Positions 1 to 6,100 of a stretch of 12,577 nt of DNA are shown here, piece after piece. Within the stretch, counting starts at the first letter, position 1. Every line of letters begins with the position of its first letter. A program made the position numbers and the translations under genes. The notes beneath the pieces are model-generated. The model was given only the letters and a program-made list of their open reading frames with translations. It was not told where the DNA came from and did not search any database. The stretch comes from Desulfobacteraceae bacterium (GTDB taxonomy: Bacteria > Desulfobacterota > DSM-4660 > Desulfatiglandales > Desulfatiglandaceae). The stretch lies in contig JAUWPC010000059.1 of the NCBI GenBank assembly GCA_030611815.1, positions 1-12,577 of the forward strand. Direction: 5' to 3'.

Positions 1-276
1 CCGATGCAACGCTCAGGTTAGGCCGGTCTGTATTACATGACCTCAGAAACGTCTTCCATTCTTCCAAGAGGTTTCTGAACCCAAAGTAGGTGCTGCCAGT
101 GTTGGCAACCACACCAAATACGCATCCAAGCCGGGAGAGAACGATATCGTGCGTCCCTTTGCAGCTTTACGCGACCTGCTTTGACGGCGAGGATGATGAC
201 GATGGTGACGGGACCCCTGATAAGTGAGCCATCCCCCACTGGGTGGCATACGAAATCAAACGATACCCCGGTCAAT
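1..276. other. Left edge, no confident gene
   Basis: This lies downstream of the binding-protein gene, which ends at 277. On the minus strand a piece reads like protein near 160-250 (…LIRGPVTIVIILAV…). A second piece reads like protein in another frame near 30-130 (…VANTGSTYFGFRNLLEEW…). The two are separated by stops and have no start codon or ribosome binding site, so they could be a decayed gene or chance. I do not recognise a family. No RNA gene or rho-independent terminator is visible. Confidence 0.3.
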
Positions 277-1485
277 TTATCTACCGAGTCGCTTGAGTAC
301 TTCCTGGAGATCCACGTCAGAGGCGAGCCAGTCGGAGAAACGTACAAACTTTCCCCCTTCTGCGCATTTGCCTAAAAACATGGAGCGAGTTCCCTGTCTC
401 CTGTTGGGGCCATAGCTGATTTTCGGGCCGATGCCCTGGAACTCCTTGATGGACTCCATGGCCTTGACAAAGTTGTCTACCGTGAGATCTCGGCCACATC
501 TCTTCAACCCCTCCACCGTCGGTTCCACAAATCCGAATCCTGCATAGAAAAAGACCCCCCATCGCTCATTGGGAGCGAACCTCTCCTGGGCCTTTTTGTA
601 TTTTCTCATGAGATAATTATGAGAATCGGGGGATTCGGCAAAGGAGGTGAAGATCACACCCTTGAAAAGCCCCTTACTGATTTTGTACATGATATCCGTG
701 TCACAGAGCACACTTGAGCTCATCCACTGGGTATTGAAGCCCATTTTGGCAGCAGTGCCGAGTATAATAGCTCCATGTTTGGGTAGGAGCCACATGAGAA
801 CACAATCGGGCTTTGCCTCCTTCAGCTTCATGCAGTGGGAACTGAGGTCTGAATCCAGAACTTCCACGGAAACAGATGCTGCCAGTTTCATTCCCAGCGT
901 TTCAAGGGCATACTGAGCGCCTGCAAGTCCCTCCTTGCCAAAATCGTCGTTCTGGTAGAAAAAGGCGATCCTCTTTTTGCCCAGCTTTTTCACGGCGTAA
1001 TTGACCAGGATTGCAGCCTCGTCAACGTAGAGAGGCATAAGAGCAAAGAGATATTTTGTAGGCGGGAAGGCCCAGTAGGTGGAACCACTGGCTGGGCAGA
1101 TCCAGGGCACCTTCTTGTTGTGCAAGTATTTTTTGACAGCCATACCCGGTGAAGTGCCTGCACCGCCGACCATGGCGAAGACCTTTTTGTCCTCCACCAG
1201 TTCCTTGGTAATGGCCTTGGTCCGGGGAGACATGTAGCCATCATCGCGGAGAAAGTAGGTGATTTTGCGGCCGTGAATCCCTCCCTCGGCATTAATCATG
1301 TCAAAATAACACCCCGTTCCACGAGCTATAGCGCCCCACAGGGCCGCAGGGCCCGTCTGGGGGCCATATTGTCCGATACGAATTTCATTATCAGTGACAC
1401 CCCTCTCTGCTCGCGCACAGGGAATAAGTGTCATTAACAAGTACAGGGCAAACACAACCACAAAACTCAAATTCCGATTTTTCAT
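277..1485 (-). CDS. ABC transporter substrate-binding protein, branched-chain amino acid (LivK-like) family
   Basis: This is a 402-residue periplasmic binding protein of the type I Leu/Ile/Val-binding fold, which captures a small ligand for an ABC importer. Residues 1-26 form a signal peptide: basic MKNRN, a hydrophobic core, then CARA before ERGV. The mature protein opens with the family pattern VTDNEIRIGQYGPQTGPAA, followed by the INAEGGIHGRKI segment (about residues 65-76) and the VGGAGTSPG segment (about 106-114). The length is normal for the family. The start is fixed by AGGAGG about 8 bases upstream of the ATG. No LivH/M/G/F genes lie within the window. The gene follows an ABM-domain gene and a cyclic-nucleotide-fold gene on the same strand with short gaps, so it is probably co-transcribed. 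The ligand cannot be read from the sequence; in anaerobes such proteins often bind aromatic or other organic acids rather than amino acids (inference). Confidence 0.9.
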   Translation of the reverse strand: MKNRNLSFVVVFALYLLMTLIPCARAERGVTDNEIRIGQYGPQTGPAALWGAIARGTGCYFDMINAEGGIHGRKITYFLRDDGYMSPRTKAITKELVEDKKVFAMVGGAGTSPGMAVKKYLHNKKVPWICPASGSTYWAFPPTKYLFALMPLYVDEAAILVNYAVKKLGKKRIAFFYQNDDFGKEGLAGAQYALETLGMKLAASVSVEVLDSDLSSHCMKLKEAKPDCVLMWLLPKHGAIILGTAAKMGFNTQWMSSSVLCDTDIMYKISKGLFKGVIFTSFAESPDSHNYLMRKYKKAQERFAPNERWGVFFYAGFGFVEPTVEGLKRCGRDLTVDNFVKAMESIKEFQGIGPKISYGPNRRQGTRSMFLGKCAEGGKFVRFSDWLASDVDLQEVLKRLGR

Positions 1486-1499
1486 CTTCAGCCTCCTTT

Positions 1500-1553
1500 T
1501 TTTGGCCTTGAGAATTGAGAAAGTATGGTCAGGATTTCTTGATATTTGGCAGC
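1500..1553. repeat. Diverged repeat, copy A
   Basis: This stretch sits directly upstream of the ribosome binding site of the substrate-binding-protein gene. It aligns in the same orientation with 3166-3221. Both copies share TGGTCAGG, TTTCTT and a TTTGGC/TCTGAC-CAG tail, and the flank TTTTGG-CTTG-GAAT-GA is also similar. By eye about three quarters of positions agree. It may be an old duplication of an upstream or regulatory region. Confidence 0.45.
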
Positions 1554-1601
1554 AGCCTCGGGAAAGGACTTCAGTTCGTGCATGAAGTTCCGTCTCCCAT
1601 C

Positions 1602-1889
1602 TTATCCGTAGAAATAGATGCTATACTCAGTCTTTTCTCCCAGCAAGGCATCAATCTTGTCTTGTACCTCTGCTCTTTGTTCACTGGTTGCCCACACGTT
1701 CCAGTCATCCACGGAATTCCATGTACCGATCACCAGGTAATCCTCTGGATCTTCAGCATTTCTCCAGGTTTCACCGGAAATGTAACCGGGTTGAGCTATT
1801 GCCGTTGACCTGAGCTCTAACAGAAGGGGTAATAGCTCTGTTTCCTTACCCTCAGAGACTTTTCTCTTGATAATGATTTTTACAGCCAT
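1602..1889 (-). CDS. ABM-domain (antibiotic biosynthesis monooxygenase-like) protein
   Basis: This is a 95-residue protein that is almost entirely one dimeric alpha+beta-barrel ABM domain. It opens with a first strand AVKIIIKRKV, then a helix over about residues 15-30 (ETELLPLLLELRSTA), then PGYISGETW, then YLVIGTW followed by the SVDDWNVW helix. These features match the ABM/YgiN-like group, which includes small cofactor-free monooxygenases, haem-degrading enzymes and many proteins of unknown role; the exact reaction cannot be told. I chose the ATG at 1889 because AAGGAGG lies 7-8 bases upstream and because the domain begins right after it. The frame stays open upstream to a second start with its own ribosome binding site (see 1890-2006), so a longer 134-residue form is possible. 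It lies between a decayed small gene and the binding-protein gene, all on one strand. Confidence 0.8.
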   Translation of the reverse strand: MAVKIIIKRKVSEGKETELLPLLLELRSTAIAQPGYISGETWRNAEDPEDYLVIGTWNSVDDWNVWATSEQRAEVQDKIDALLGEKTEYSIYFYG

Positions 1890-2006
1890 ATTTTTCCCTC
1901 CTTTTTTCCTTGCTTCCAATCCCTGAAACTTAGCCCACTGGTAGGCGGTTGGCATTACCGCTTTTCGGGCCGAAGTAGCAAGACTATTGGCAATTTGCTC
2001 ATTCAT
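1890..2006 (-). other. In-frame upstream extension or short ORF with its own ribosome binding site
   Basis: An ATG at 2006, about 8 bases after AGGAGAAGG, opens 39 codons that run without a stop into the ABM gene. They read MNEQIANSLATSARKAV… and end KKGGKN, the last codons being the Shine-Dalgarno region of the downstream ATG. This could be an alternative N-terminus, a coupled leader, or the fused remnant of another small gene. The segment has no recognised domain. Confidence 0.4.
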
Positions 2007-2018
2007 CTTCACCTTCTC

Positions 2019-2242
2019 CTAATGACGTTCCAGCTCTTCCAAGAATTCTGCCGCAGTATGCCTGATTTCTTCCATATACTCTGCTGCTTCTTCCAGATGC
2101 CCATTATCGTAAGCACGTTCTGAACTTTCTACTGCCTCCAGTATCCTTTTCAAGTCCCCCCCCTTCTTTCATGTGTTTGCTGATACTTGAAAGACCACGT
2201 TCAAGTTTATTCTTGGCAAAGGTTCAGGCGCTCCAGTCACAT
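2019..2242 (-). pseudogene. Frameshifted small helical protein
   Basis: Minus-strand reading gives a convincing Glu-rich helical C-terminus, from LKRILEAVESSERAY through EEAAEYMEEIRHTAAEFL to LEELERH and a TAG stop at 2019. In the next frame upstream lies an equally protein-like piece, NKLERGLSSISKHMKEGG. The two join if the run of eight G (C8 at 2156-2163 on the plus strand) were seven. A second one-base slip near 2222-2226 would join a further upstream piece LERLN, which is preceded by a TGA just after a possible ATG at 2242. The gene therefore appears broken at two or three places, unless the G-run is a sequencing error or a phase-variable tract. The intact protein would be about 70 residues. 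I do not recognise its function. It lies between the cyclic-nucleotide-fold gene and the ABM gene in the same direction. Confidence 0.6.
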
Positions 2243-2249
2243 ATTCTCT

Positions 2250-2705
2250 TTAACCATAAGAAGGGGTTGTATCTTGCCTAACAGCGGATAAAAGATCTTG
2301 GTAGGCATGTGTGAGCCTATTGGAAATTACACCTGCCAGCCGTTTGAGAACTTTAAAACCCGCATCAGGATGGCGATCAAATATCCTGTCTAACTCGTCC
2401 CTCCCAATCTTAAGCACCTTTGAGTCTGTCGCACAGACACCGGAGGAAGTATAATGTCCATATTCAACCATACTCGACCAACCAAACACCTCACCAGGTT
2501 GATCCAGACCAAAGGTTATAGTGCCTCCATTTTCTATTACTAGCCTAACGCTTCCATCTTCCAGGATATATAGAGAGTTGGCTTCCTCACCCTTTTTGAA
2601 GAGTACTGTATCTTTAGCATAATTCTCCTCAGAGCAAATATTGGCTATTTCATTCATTATTCCAGGATCTATCCCTTTAAAAAGATCTATTTCTTGGAGA
2701 ATCAT
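2250..2705 (-). CDS. Cyclic-nucleotide-binding-fold (CRP-like effector domain) protein without HTH
   Basis: This 151-residue protein consists of one cNMP-binding beta-roll (about residues 8-105) followed by C-terminal helices. Visible family marks are LFKKGEEANSLYILEDGSV (about 35-53) and GEVFGWSSM (71-79), the latter corresponding to the phosphate-binding cassette. The Arg-Ser/Thr pair that contacts the cyclic phosphate in CRP appears to be Tyr-Thr here (YTSSGV, 85-90), so canonical cAMP binding is doubtful. Unlike CRP/FNR regulators there is no DNA-binding HTH; the chain stops after helix RLAGVISNRLTHAY. It may be a stand-alone sensor or a partner domain. The start is set by GGAGGTGAAGGGAG just before the ATG. 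It is the first intact gene of the minus-strand group leading to the binding protein. Confidence 0.8.
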   Translation of the reverse strand: MILQEIDLFKGIDPGIMNEIANICSEENYAKDTVLFKKGEEANSLYILEDGSVRLVIENGGTITFGLDQPGEVFGWSSMVEYGHYTSSGVCATDSKVLKIGRDELDRIFDRHPDAGFKVLKRLAGVISNRLTHAYQDLLSAVRQDTTPSYG

Positions 2706-2976
2706 CTCCCTTCACCTCCTTTCTGAAATAATATAAGTTAGTTTAAAACGAAAACCCTAACCCTAATACGATTCACGTATACAGCCACTAATAAGTGCCA
2801 AATAGAGATAAAAAAGCGGGCTGTACATGATGTGTTCTTGACGATGTCACAATCGGGAACTCGGCTATTTTCTTCGAATGAGAAAATGGCTCAAACAAGG
2901 GTCAGCGGGAAAAGATTAAGAATACATGGCTTTCCGCTCTCATTTCACAATGGGTTTGGCTTTATGTAGAAAAAGA

Positions 2977-3044
2977 TTAAGCTCCCAACAGGCAAACTAT
3001 GCCTATTAGGAGCAGGACATATACATTTTGAGGTGTATTTTCAT
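2977..3044 (-). pseudogene. Broken start of a secreted or membrane protein
   Basis: AGGAGG (3052-3057 on the complement) stands 7 bases before an ATG at 3044 that encodes only MKIHLKMYMSCS before a stop at 3006. Shifting one base within the AAAATG run gives VYVLLLIGIVCLLGA, a typical signal-peptide core, ending at a stop at 2977. A frameshifted N-terminus of an exported protein is the simplest reading. A genuine 12-codon leader peptide is the alternative. Confidence 0.4.
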
Positions 3045-3096
3045 GAACTAACCTCCTGAATAGAGGTTTGATGGTTGGTGGGAATACCTGCAACTG

Positions 3097-3125
3097 ATGA
3101 AACGACAAAAAACGGCTTCTGTCAA
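3097..3125 (-). promoter_or_regulatory. Probable sigma70-type promoter, minus strand
   Basis: Minus strand carries TTGACA (3125-3120), a 17-base spacer and TTTCAT (3102-3097, 4 of 6 consensus). It points to the AGGAGG-ATG at 3057-3042 and on to the cyclic-nucleotide-fold gene, so it could drive the whole leftward group with a leader of roughly 380 bases. Confidence 0.45.
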
Positions 3126-3165
3126 GAAAAAAATGGGCTTCCAGGAATCTCATTAGTGTCGACGA

Positions 3166-3221
3166 TTTTGGGCTTGGGAATGGAAACAATGTGGTCAGGG
3201 TTTCTTTGGTATCTGACAGTA
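3166..3221. repeat. Diverged repeat, copy B
   Basis: This is the partner of 1500-1553 in the same orientation. Here it sits upstream of the minus-strand promoter and broken start described at 3097-3125 and 2977-3044. That arrangement suggests part of a second secreted-protein gene region was once duplicated here and then decayed. Confidence 0.45.
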
Positions 3222-3358
3222 CTCTAAGAGAGGATTACCCTTCACCCAGACACCAGCCAAATCTATGCAACACTGCCAGCACAATTCTTGAAAATGGAAA
3301 ATCCAACCACTTGGCCATTTTTTACCCGACGTTTGCCCCAAAAAACAACCATTCTTAG

Positions 3359-3571
3359 CGCCAATTAGCATCGAGTGCCGGTGAATTCAACATCCCTTCA
3401 CGAAACATTGCCATACAATCCCTCTCGGTAGCCGGGGTCCTCAAGGTTGACAAGAACAGGGATAGGCTGTACCATGTTGAGTATACAGGGTATGATGACG
3501 ATTACAAACGATGGCGAAAAAAGGGGAGGGTCATCCTGGAGCCATCTTCATCGGAAAGGAGATCTTTATGA
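3359..3571 (+). pseudogene. C-terminal remnant with chromo/tudor-like pattern
   Basis: Seventy open codons follow an in-frame TAG and end in a TGA at 3569. That TGA overlaps the ATG of the next gene (ATGA), a classic translational-coupling junction. The C-terminal half is clearly protein-like: VAGVLKVDKNRDRLYHVEYT, then GYDDDYKRWRKKGRV, then ILEPS. The pattern VLKVD…R-YHV-Y-GYDD-Y-RW resembles small SH3-like beta barrels of the tudor-knot/chromo type (AKVLKVD…Y-V-Y-GW…W); that match is by eye only. There is no ATG, GTG or TTG start in frame and no ribosome binding site, so this is probably the tail of a lost gene. Confidence 0.4.
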
Positions 3572-3873
3572 TAACGGTTATCGCTTCAATTCATGTTAAA
3601 CCTGGCCATACTTCTCAATTTCTTGATATATTCAAACCAAACGTTCCGGCTGTTTTGGCGGAGGAGGGGTGCATCGAGTACTACCCGGCCGTTGACGTTC
3701 AGACCGGGTTGCCGCCGCAGGAACTGGATGAAAACGTGGTGACGGTCATAGAAAAATGGGAAAACCTCGATGCCCTCAAGAACCACCTTGGCACGCCCCA
3801 CATGCTGGTCTACAGAGAACAGGTAAAAGAGATCGTTGAAAAGCTTACGGTCAAGGTGTTGAAGGAAGCATGA
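3568..3873 (+). CDS. ABM-domain (quinol monooxygenase-like) protein
   Basis: This 101-residue protein is a single ABM domain. The first strand is MITVIASIHVKPGH, then a helix over about residues 15-30 (SQFLDIFKPNVPAVLAEEG), then CIEYYPAVDVQTG, then NVVTVIEKWENLDALKNHL and a C-terminal helix REQVKEIVEKLTV. The pattern (VKPG, EEGC-EY, EKWE, LKNHL) is that of the YgiN/LsrG-like group of dimeric barrels, whose substrates vary. The ATG at 3568 is chosen over an upstream in-frame start because AGGAG lies 7 bases before it and the domain begins there. Its ATG overlaps the TGA of the upstream remnant. It shares a fold, but little sequence, with the minus-strand ABM protein at 1602-1889. No promoter of its own was identified. 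Confidence 0.8.
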   Translation: MITVIASIHVKPGHTSQFLDIFKPNVPAVLAEEGCIEYYPAVDVQTGLPPQELDENVVTVIEKWENLDALKNHLGTPHMLVYREQVKEIVEKLTVKVLKEA

Positions 3874-4068
3874 CCGGGTCGTCTTGAGGGGAATTATCTT
3901 GCGTTTCGAACCGGGAGTGCCCGGGGGTGATAGGTGAGGGACTGATCTTTCCAGCCTTTGGGGCCGAGATCAAAATGGAAAAAGGCGGCAACCTCGGAAA
4001 TTCAGCGAAGAATACCGAATGAACTGTAGTATTCATTATCCGGAGCCTAAGTTTTCTTGATTTGTGGA

Positions 4069-4407
4069 TCAGGCCTTCAGGTAAACACCGTTGCCCACAG
4101 TCTTTATCTTACCACGCTTCTTCAGCCTGTAAACGATATCTCGTATCTTCCTGCCCTCAAAACCTGTCTTTTTTCTCAAGGTAGCGCCGTCAACTCCTTT
4201 TTTGAATCTCTTGATAATTGCTAATACCGCATCACTATCAGAGCTCTTTTTTGGCGCTCTGGCTTTGGACGGGGTCTTTGCTCTTGGTTTTTTAAGGGTC
4301 TGGGGCTTTTCGAGAGTCTCAACCCTTTTCATCAGCTTCTTTGTTTTCTCTGTTGCCTCTTTCAGTGATTTCAACACCGCCTGCAAATCTTTTTTCAGTT
4401 GTTTCAT
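4069..4407 (-). CDS. Small coiled-coil, basic-linker, winged-helix protein
   Basis: This 112-residue protein is probably a DNA-binding accessory protein. Residues 1-34 form a Lys/Glu/Leu heptad-like helix. Residues 35-56 are a Lys/Pro/Ala linker (KPRAKTPSKARAPKK) like histone-H1-type tails. Residues 58-112 look like a winged helix, with helix DAVLAIIKRF, helix DGATLRKKTG, recognition helix EGRKIRDIVYRLKKRGKI and wing KTVGNGVYLKA. The start at 4407 follows AGGAGG by about 8 bases; an in-frame upstream region without a good site was not used. It sits 68 bases downstream of the HU/IHF gene in the same direction, which suggests a chromatin-related pair. The palindromic repeat 4437-4479 lies in that gap. 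I cannot name a characterised homologue. Confidence 0.75.
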   Translation of the reverse strand: MKQLKKDLQAVLKSLKEATEKTKKLMKRVETLEKPQTLKKPRAKTPSKARAPKKSSDSDAVLAIIKRFKKGVDGATLRKKTGFEGRKIRDIVYRLKKRGKIKTVGNGVYLKA

Positions 4408-4436
4408 CGTCTTCCTCCTTTGGCACCCGTTTTTAG

Positions 4437-4479
4437 ATAGTGTCGAAACGAAAACTAGGATTTTTCGTTCAGGCACTAT
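4437..4479. repeat. 41-bp palindromic repeat, short relative of the 145-bp element
   Basis: This is a near-perfect inverted repeat. The left arm is TAGTGTCGAAACGAAAA and the right arm, reverse-complemented, is TAGTGCCTGAACGAAAA, with CTAGGATT between. Its first 28 bases match the inverted right end of the element at 6098-6242 with about two differences, so it looks like two element ends joined after loss of the middle. Its right end contains the TAG stop of the HU/IHF gene. Confidence 0.75.
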
Positions 4480-4751
4480 ATATCCACCCTCTCTTTCAGC
4501 TCCTTACCGCATTTAAAAAATGGTAACTTTTTCGGCTTTACCTTGATCTGTTTGCCTGTCTTTGGGTTTCTGCCCTTGTATCCATCGTAGCTTTTCACCT
4601 TGAAACTCCCTAAACCTCGGATTTCTACCCTGTCCCCAGCTACCAGGGCATTTGTCATCTCACTGAAAACTAAATTTACGATCTCCTCAGCCTTCGTTTT
4701 TGTGAGATCTTGACCCTTGCTCAGCGCCTCTACCAAATCAGATTTGTTCAT
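4476..4751 (-). CDS. HU/IHF-family nucleoid DNA-binding protein
   Basis: This is a 91-residue histone-like DNA-bending protein. The N-terminus MNKSDLVEALSKG…LTKTKAEEIVN is the family's dimerising helical part. VEIRGLGSFKVK (about residues 43-54) is the conserved core, and RNPKTGKQIKV (about 60-70) is the DNA-intercalating arm with the conserved Arg-Asn-Pro. Length is normal for HU and for IHF subunits (about 90-99); I cannot decide between them. The start is fixed by AGGAGGG 5-6 bases before the ATG. A TTGACA/TATGAG promoter lies just upstream, with a palindrome across its -10. The last codons run GTG GAT ATA TAG, and the TAG is the end of the palindromic repeat 4437-4479, so the repeat may have set the C-terminus. 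Confidence 0.93.
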   Translation of the reverse strand: MNKSDLVEALSKGQDLTKTKAEEIVNLVFSEMTNALVAGDRVEIRGLGSFKVKSYDGYKGRNPKTGKQIKVKPKKLPFFKCGKELKERVDI

Positions 4752-4772
4752 ATTCCCTCCTGATAGATTTAT

Positions 4773-4812
4773 TATGAGCCAAACTCATAGGACAGTGGAG
4801 GGTAAATGTCAA
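4773..4812 (-). promoter_or_regulatory. Promoter with overlapping operator-like palindrome for the HU/IHF gene
   Basis: Minus strand has a perfect TTGACA (4812-4807), a 17-base spacer and TATGAG (4789-4784). A 17-base inverted repeat, TATGAG-CCAAA-CTCATA (4773-4789), covers the -10 and the expected start site. A repressor or the product itself could bind there (inference). Confidence 0.6.
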
Positions 4813-4886
4813 GCAATTTTGGCAGGTTGTTCTCTATTGACGTATTGGGGAATCGATGGACATACCTTCAAGGGTAGATGTGGCTA

Positions 4887-4915
4887 TTGACACACCCGTC
4901 CGTACTCAGTAATAT
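4887..4915 (+). promoter_or_regulatory. Promoter for the flavoprotein gene
   Basis: Plus strand has TTGACA (4887-4892), a 17-base spacer and TAATAT (4910-4915), followed by an AT-rich stretch. It lies about 85 bases upstream of the chosen GTG start and is divergent from the HU/IHF promoter. Confidence 0.6.
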
Positions 4916-4999
4916 TTTTAAATCAAAACAAATCCCTTATCCAGTGGGACAACTTCGTATGCCGGTCTTTTGAATAACCTCCTTTTCCAGGCGGGAACA

Positions 5000-6100
5000 G
5001 TGACACTCTGTCTTAAGAAATTCGACGTGATAGTGGTAGGTGCAGGTCCGGGAGGATCTGCAGCGGCAATGAAGTGCGCGCAAAATGGTTTCAGGACACT
5101 CATCTTAGAGAAAAGAAGATTGCCCCGGGACAAGGTATGCACCGGTATGGTCATGGGACAGTGGGCAAATAACATCATCCAGGAGGAGTTTGGAGATATC
5201 CCGCCAGGTGTGCTCATTGACCCCGAACATTTATCAGGACACATGCTGCATGTTCCTGGTATCCCCGCTCAAGTCATAGAGTGCCGAACACCTATCGCAT
5301 GGAGAAAAGACCTGGATTTATGGATGAATGAAGAGGCAACAAAGGAAGGGGTGAAGATACAGGACAGGACGAGAGTCGTGACGGTTTCATATGATGACCG
5401 GGGATGCGTACTTACTCTGAAAGATGAGGAGGGGCAAAAAGAGTTCCGAACGCGATTCTTAGTCGGAGCAGATGGAGCAACTTCTGTAGTCAGGAGATCT
5501 CTCTTTCCAACATTGAAAGTCAGGTACTCATCGCCCATCAGGGAGTGTTATAAAGGCTCATTAGACATAGAAAGGGACTATTGTCACTGGTTCTTCCCTA
5601 AATCTCTTCCACGTCCCAGGTTCGATCTCCACCACAAGGGAGATTTTTTCCTCATTGAAGGGAGCGGGATTAAAGAGCTAAGAGAGGATATACAACTTAC
5701 CTTGGCTGATTACGGATTCAGCACAAATGCTAAACCCTTGTGGAGAGATGGCTGTGCAATCCCGTTGCTCCACAAAGAGCTGATCACCGGCGCCTTTTCT
5801 CCTGCCCGAGGCAACACTCTCCTGGTGGGAGATGCTGCCGGCCTGATCTTACCGATTACCTTTGAGGGAATCGGCACAGCGCTCAAGAGCGGGCTTCTGG
5901 CAGCCGATGCAGTCACCGAAGCATCCGGTCAGGGAAAGAAAGCGGGAGAGATCTACCTTCAAAAACTGGAACCTCTCCTTATAGCGATCAAGAAGTTCCA
6001 CGGATTGCAGGAAGATCTGAGCCTGGCCGCCACAAAAGGAGCCTCTGAGTTGGCAAAGGGTTTGAAGGAAGCTTACGAGGAAACGTTGAAGAGTATGTAG
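5000..6100 (+). CDS. FAD-dependent oxidoreductase, geranylgeranyl reductase family
   Basis: This is a 366-residue flavoprotein of the p-hydroxybenzoate-hydroxylase-like fold. The N-terminal FAD motif is DVIVVGAGPGGSAAA (GxGxxG at residues 14-19), with the ribose-binding Glu at 37 in LILEKRR. C47 lies in the KVCTGM segment that follows. The middle motif is LVGADGATSVVRR (about 154-166). The C-terminal FAD motif is TLLVGDAAGLILPITFEGIG (GDAAG at 277-281), followed by a helix ALKSGLLAADAV. This motif order is that of geranylgeranyl reductases and related lipid or quinone double-bond reductases; the substrate is not readable. No ATG is in frame. I chose GTG at 5000 (AGGCGGGA just upstream) over TTG at 4970, which has no ribosome binding site. 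The gene is alone on the plus strand and its TAG stop is the first triplet of the repeat element at 6098-6242. Confidence 0.85.
   Translation: MTLCLKKFDVIVVGAGPGGSAAAMKCAQNGFRTLILEKRRLPRDKVCTGMVMGQWANNIIQEEFGDIPPGVLIDPEHLSGHMLHVPGIPAQVIECRTPIAWRKDLDLWMNEEATKEGVKIQDRTRVVTVSYDDRGCVLTLKDEEGQKEFRTRFLVGADGATSVVRRSLFPTLKVRYSSPIRECYKGSLDIERDYCHWFFPKSLPRPRFDLHHKGDFFLIEGSGIKELREDIQLTLADYGFSTNAKPLWRDGCAIPLLHKELITGAFSPARGNTLLVGDAAGLILPITFEGIGTALKSGLLAADAVTEASGQGKKAGEIYLQKLEPLLIAIKKFHGLQEDLSLAATKGASELAKGLKEAYEETLKSM

Larger units (their letters stand above)
2706..3567. other. Long degenerate intergenic stretch
   Basis: No intact gene is seen over about 860 bases. Its contents, listed separately, are a minus-strand promoter, a broken signal-peptide-like start, repeat copy B and the tail of a lost plus-strand gene. 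Near the cNMP gene there is a small inverted repeat ATACG-ATTCA-CGTAT (2766-2780) that could be an operator, and two CCCTAA units just before it (2755-2766), probably chance. The rest shows nothing I can name. Confidence 0.4.

Noticed and set aside
2755..2766. Telomere-like CCCTAACCCTAA
   Set aside because: Only two units, inside a bacterial intergenic region; chance is the simplest explanation.
3153..3168. Possible third copy of the palindromic element end (TAGTGTCGACGATTTT)
   Set aside because: Only the first nine bases match the element end, and no partner end is nearby.
2977..3189. A 70-codon minus-strand frame beginning with TTG
   Set aside because: There is no ribosome binding site at the TTG and the composition is unlike its neighbours. 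Only its C-terminal signal-peptide-like part is credible, as a frameshifted remnant.
3874..4068. Possible bidirectional terminator (CCGGG-AGTG-CCCGG at 3911-3924 and TGATCT…AGATCA at 3943-3972) and a short protein-like plus-strand reading (GLIFPAFGAEIKMEKGG)
   Set aside because: The stems lack T-runs and the second has an 18-base loop. The short reading has no ATG with a ribosome binding site and no recognised homology.
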